Assembly (NCBI GenBank): GCA_964423925.1
Contig: CAYRGQ010000004.1
Location: forward strand, 1 to 64,000
Direction of reading: 5' to 3'
Origin: CAYRGQ01 sp964423925
GTDB lineage: Bacteria > Bacteroidota > Bacteroidia > Sphingobacteriales > Sphingobacteriaceae
DNA length: 64,000 nucleotides
The position numbers were made by a program, and so were the translations under genes. Positions 62,043 through 64,000 of the stretch are shown in pieces. Positions within the stretch are counted from its first letter, which is position 1. Each line of letters starts with the position of its first letter. Below the pieces are notes generated by a model. That model saw only the letters and a program-made list of their open reading frames with translations, was not told the DNA's origin and did no database searches.

Positions 62043-63515
62043 ATGAGCAAAGGGATTACGAGCCGGGCAACCGACTATTCGCAATGGTACAATGAGTTGG
62101 TAGTGAAAGCTGATTTGGCAGAACATTCTGCTGTTCGCGGATGTATGGTGATCAAGCCGTACGGCTATGCGATCTGGGAAAAAATGCAGGCAGCCCTCGA
62201 CAAGATGTTTAAGGATACAGGGCATAGCAATGCTTATTTCCCCTTGTTTATCCCCAAGTCTTTTTTCTCGAAAGAGGCTTCGCACGTCGAGGGTTTTGCG
62301 ACCGAATGCGCGGTGGTGACTCACTACCGTCTGAAGAACGACGGAAGTGGCAACATCATTGTAGACGAAGACGCCAAACTAGAAGAAGAGCTCATTGTGC
62401 GGCCTACCTCCGAAACGATTATCTGGAATACATATAAAGGCTGGATCGAATCCTATCGGGATCTGCCCATCCTAGTCAATCAGTGGGCTAACGTCGTGCG
62501 CTGGGAAATGCGCACCCGGCTGTTTCTGCGTACGGCGGAATTTCTTTGGCAGGAGGGGCACACCGCCCACGCCACCCGCGAGGAAGCTATCGAAGAAACC
62601 GAGCGCATGCTGGAGGTGTATGCTGATTTTGCGGAAAACTGGATGGCGATGCCGGTGGTGAAAGGCCGCAAGACCGAAAACGAACGTTTTGCCGGCGCAC
62701 TGGATACCTACTGCATTGAGGCATTGATGCAGGACGGCAAGGCCCTGCAGGCGGGGACGTCCCATTTTCTGGGACAGAACTTTGCGAAAGCATTCGACGT
62801 TAAGTTTACATCAAAGGAAGGCAAACTCGATTACGTATGGGCGACATCCTGGGGCGTATCTACCCGGCTGATGGGCGCGCTGGTCATGGCGCACTCGGAC
62901 GATGCCGGCCTGGTATTGCCGCCCAAGCTGGCTCCGATACAAGTAGTCATCGTGCCTATTTACAAATCGGCGGAAGATCTTCGGGCTATCGGTGATTGGG
63001 CGGATGGCCTCATTGCCGAATTGAAAGGAAAGGGCATATCCGTGAAATTTGACGATCGGGACACACAACGCCCGGGATTTAAGTTTGCAGAGTGGGAGTT
63101 GAAAGGTGTGCCTGTACGCGTCGCGGTGGGTGGCCGCGATATGCAGAACGGCACGGTCGAGATTGCTCGTCGGGATACGCAAACTAAGGAAACGGTAAGC
63201 CAAGAGGGACTGTCCGACCGGATTGCCACCTTACTTGACGATATACAAGCCAATATATTCAACAAAGCGGCCCAATTCCGCGCGGCGAACACGACTGCGG
63301 TAGATACCTATGAGGAATTCCAGCGCGTACTGGACGAGAAAGGCGGATTTGTGTCGGCCCACTGGGATGGCACGGTAGAAACCGAAAAGCGAATTAAGGA
63401 AGAGACGAAAGCTACAATCCGCTGCATTCCGCTAGACGCGCCCGAAGAAGTGGGGAAATGTATCCTGACGGGCGAGCCTTCGACGCGGCGGGTCTTGTTT
63501 GCGAGGGCGTATTAA
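62043..63515 (+). CDS. proS: Prolyl-tRNA synthetase (short, archaeal/eukaryote-like type)
   Basis: The 490-residue class II synthetase charges tRNA-Pro. Motif 2 is seen in NVVRWEMRTRLFLRTAEFLWQ split by a few residues, and motif 3 in WGVSTRLMGALVMAHSDD. The N-terminus YSQWYNELVVKADLAEHS and a C-terminal zinc-domain-like end (TIRCIPLDAP) are those of the short type without the editing insertion between motifs 2 and 3. It probably relies on other means to avoid Ala-tRNA-Pro. A clear promoter lies upstream. Confidence 0.95.
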   Translation: MSKGITSRATDYSQWYNELVVKADLAEHSAVRGCMVIKPYGYAIWEKMQAALDKMFKDTGHSNAYFPLFIPKSFFSKEASHVEGFATECAVVTHYRLKNDGSGNIIVDEDAKLEEELIVRPTSETIIWNTYKGWIESYRDLPILVNQWANVVRWEMRTRLFLRTAEFLWQEGHTAHATREEAIEETERMLEVYADFAENWMAMPVVKGRKTENERFAGALDTYCIEALMQDGKALQAGTSHFLGQNFAKAFDVKFTSKEGKLDYVWATSWGVSTRLMGALVMAHSDDAGLVLPPKLAPIQVVIVPIYKSAEDLRAIGDWADGLIAELKGKGISVKFDDRDTQRPGFKFAEWELKGVPVRVAVGGRDMQNGTVEIARRDTQTKETVSQEGLSDRIATLLDDIQANIFNKAAQFRAANTTAVDTYEEFQRVLDEKGGFVSAHWDGTVETEKRIKEETKATIRCIPLDAPEEVGKCILTGEPSTRRVLFARAY

Positions 63516-63517
63516 TA

Positions 63518-64000
63518 TTGGTGGGAGCAAACATACTAATCATAGGCTGCGGCTGGGTGGGCACCTACTGCGCCCGGAGGTTTCGCGAAGAAAAGGGTGC
63601 CGAGGTTTTTGTGACGACAACCACGATCGAGAAGCTGCTGTCATTCCGGGAAGCCGGCCTGCCGGCATGGCTAGTCGATTTTGACCAGCAGGAGGGACAC
63701 GCATTGCCAGAAGACTGGCCCGACGTGACATTCGACTTGGTTATAGTGAGCGTGCCGATTACCCGGAAAGACGAGATGGCAGCGATAGAAGCACGTTTCG
63801 CCGCGCTGTCCTGTTTTTTATCGGAACTCCGGTTCAAGCAAGCGATGTTCTTCGGTTCGGTGGGCATCTATCCAAACGAAGACGCACTCATCAGCGAGCA
63901 TACCTATCCCGACAATCGGCTCGACAACATGTTATTGCACGGGGAGCACGCCATGCGAATGGTTTTCTCAGGTGTTAACATCCTGCGCCTCGGGGGCCTG
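63518..64000 (+). CDS. NAD(P)-dependent epimerase-like protein, cut by the window end
   Basis: The reading frame stays open to the last base, 161 codons from a TTG at 63518 or 160 from a GTG at 63521. It begins with ANILIIGCGWVGTYCARRF, a Rossmann nucleotide-binding loop GxGxxG, and contains MFFGSVGIYPNEDALISE, which matches the Ser-x-Tyr region of extended short-chain dehydrogenases such as NAD-dependent epimerases. The family link is clear but the substrate is not. The start is three to six bases after the proS stop codon, so they are probably co-transcribed. Confidence 0.8.
   Translation, partial: MVGANILIIGCGWVGTYCARRFREEKGAEVFVTTTTIEKLLSFREAGLPAWLVDFDQQEGHALPEDWPDVTFDLVIVSVPITRKDEMAAIEARFAALSCFLSELRFKQAMFFGSVGIYPNEDALISEHTYPDNRLDNMLLHGEHAMRMVFSGVNILRLGGL

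Noticed and set aside
1..64000. CRISPR arrays, insertion sequences and rRNA genes
   Set aside because: No regularly spaced repeats, no transposase frames and no rRNA or tRNA sequences were recognised in the window.

Overview
The window looks like chromosome from a Bacteroidota bacterium, most likely of the Sphingobacteriaceae (inference; moderate GC, no rRNA or tRNA genes seen). The reasons are: several promoters of the Bacteroidota type (TTTG or TTG, about 20 bases, then TAnnTTTG), for example before gyrB and proS; a DNA polymerase III alpha chain that begins with its own DEDDh exonuclease; the Bacteroidota forms of PurF, PurM and the fold-III arginine decarboxylase; and lineage-typical proteins such as DUF4905, DUF4442 and an OmpP1/FadL-like porin.

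Layout. 1-6250 is accessory DNA: an ArsR-type repressor with its operator, a pair of secreted glycoside-hydrolase-like lipoproteins, then a truncated and frameshifted tyrosine recombinase joined directly to a truncated M20 peptidase. 6254-15844 is housekeeping: trxA, dnaE, a PurF-type amidotransferase, a DinB-fold protein, folB and a GlcD-like FAD oxidase. 15855-19540 is mixed: a possible transporter stub, a decayed sigma-factor gene in front of an intact membrane TPR protein, hsp20, a thioesterase and a lipoprotein. clpC and ettA follow.

24148-31108 is an oxygen-response block: a PAS histidine kinase that keeps the FixL haem-pocket residues, a receiver-CRP/FNR fusion regulator, a fragment-sized D-lactate-dehydrogenase-like protein, hemN, the copper ATPase ccoI and ccoS. 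The cbb3 oxidase genes themselves do not follow. 31289-36385 holds two convergent groups, including a probable minus-strand operon speA-purM-rimB-rimK. 36678-44904 contains argS, an NtrC-type regulator, serC-serA and lysC-lysA.

44907-46420 is the most unusual locus: a SatD-like protein with a C-terminal helix-turn-helix and a DUF3307 membrane protein, overlapping by 4 bases, behind a promoter surrounded by a symmetric set of TTATCG boxes. The rest contains gyrB, a lipoprotein-SCO1-cytochrome c cluster, a succinyl-CoA:3-ketoacid CoA-transferase pair, a uridine-kinase-like gene, LysM and NfeD proteins, dps behind a perfect palindrome, an outer-membrane porin, a low-complexity lipoprotein, proS and the start of an epimerase-like gene cut by the window end.
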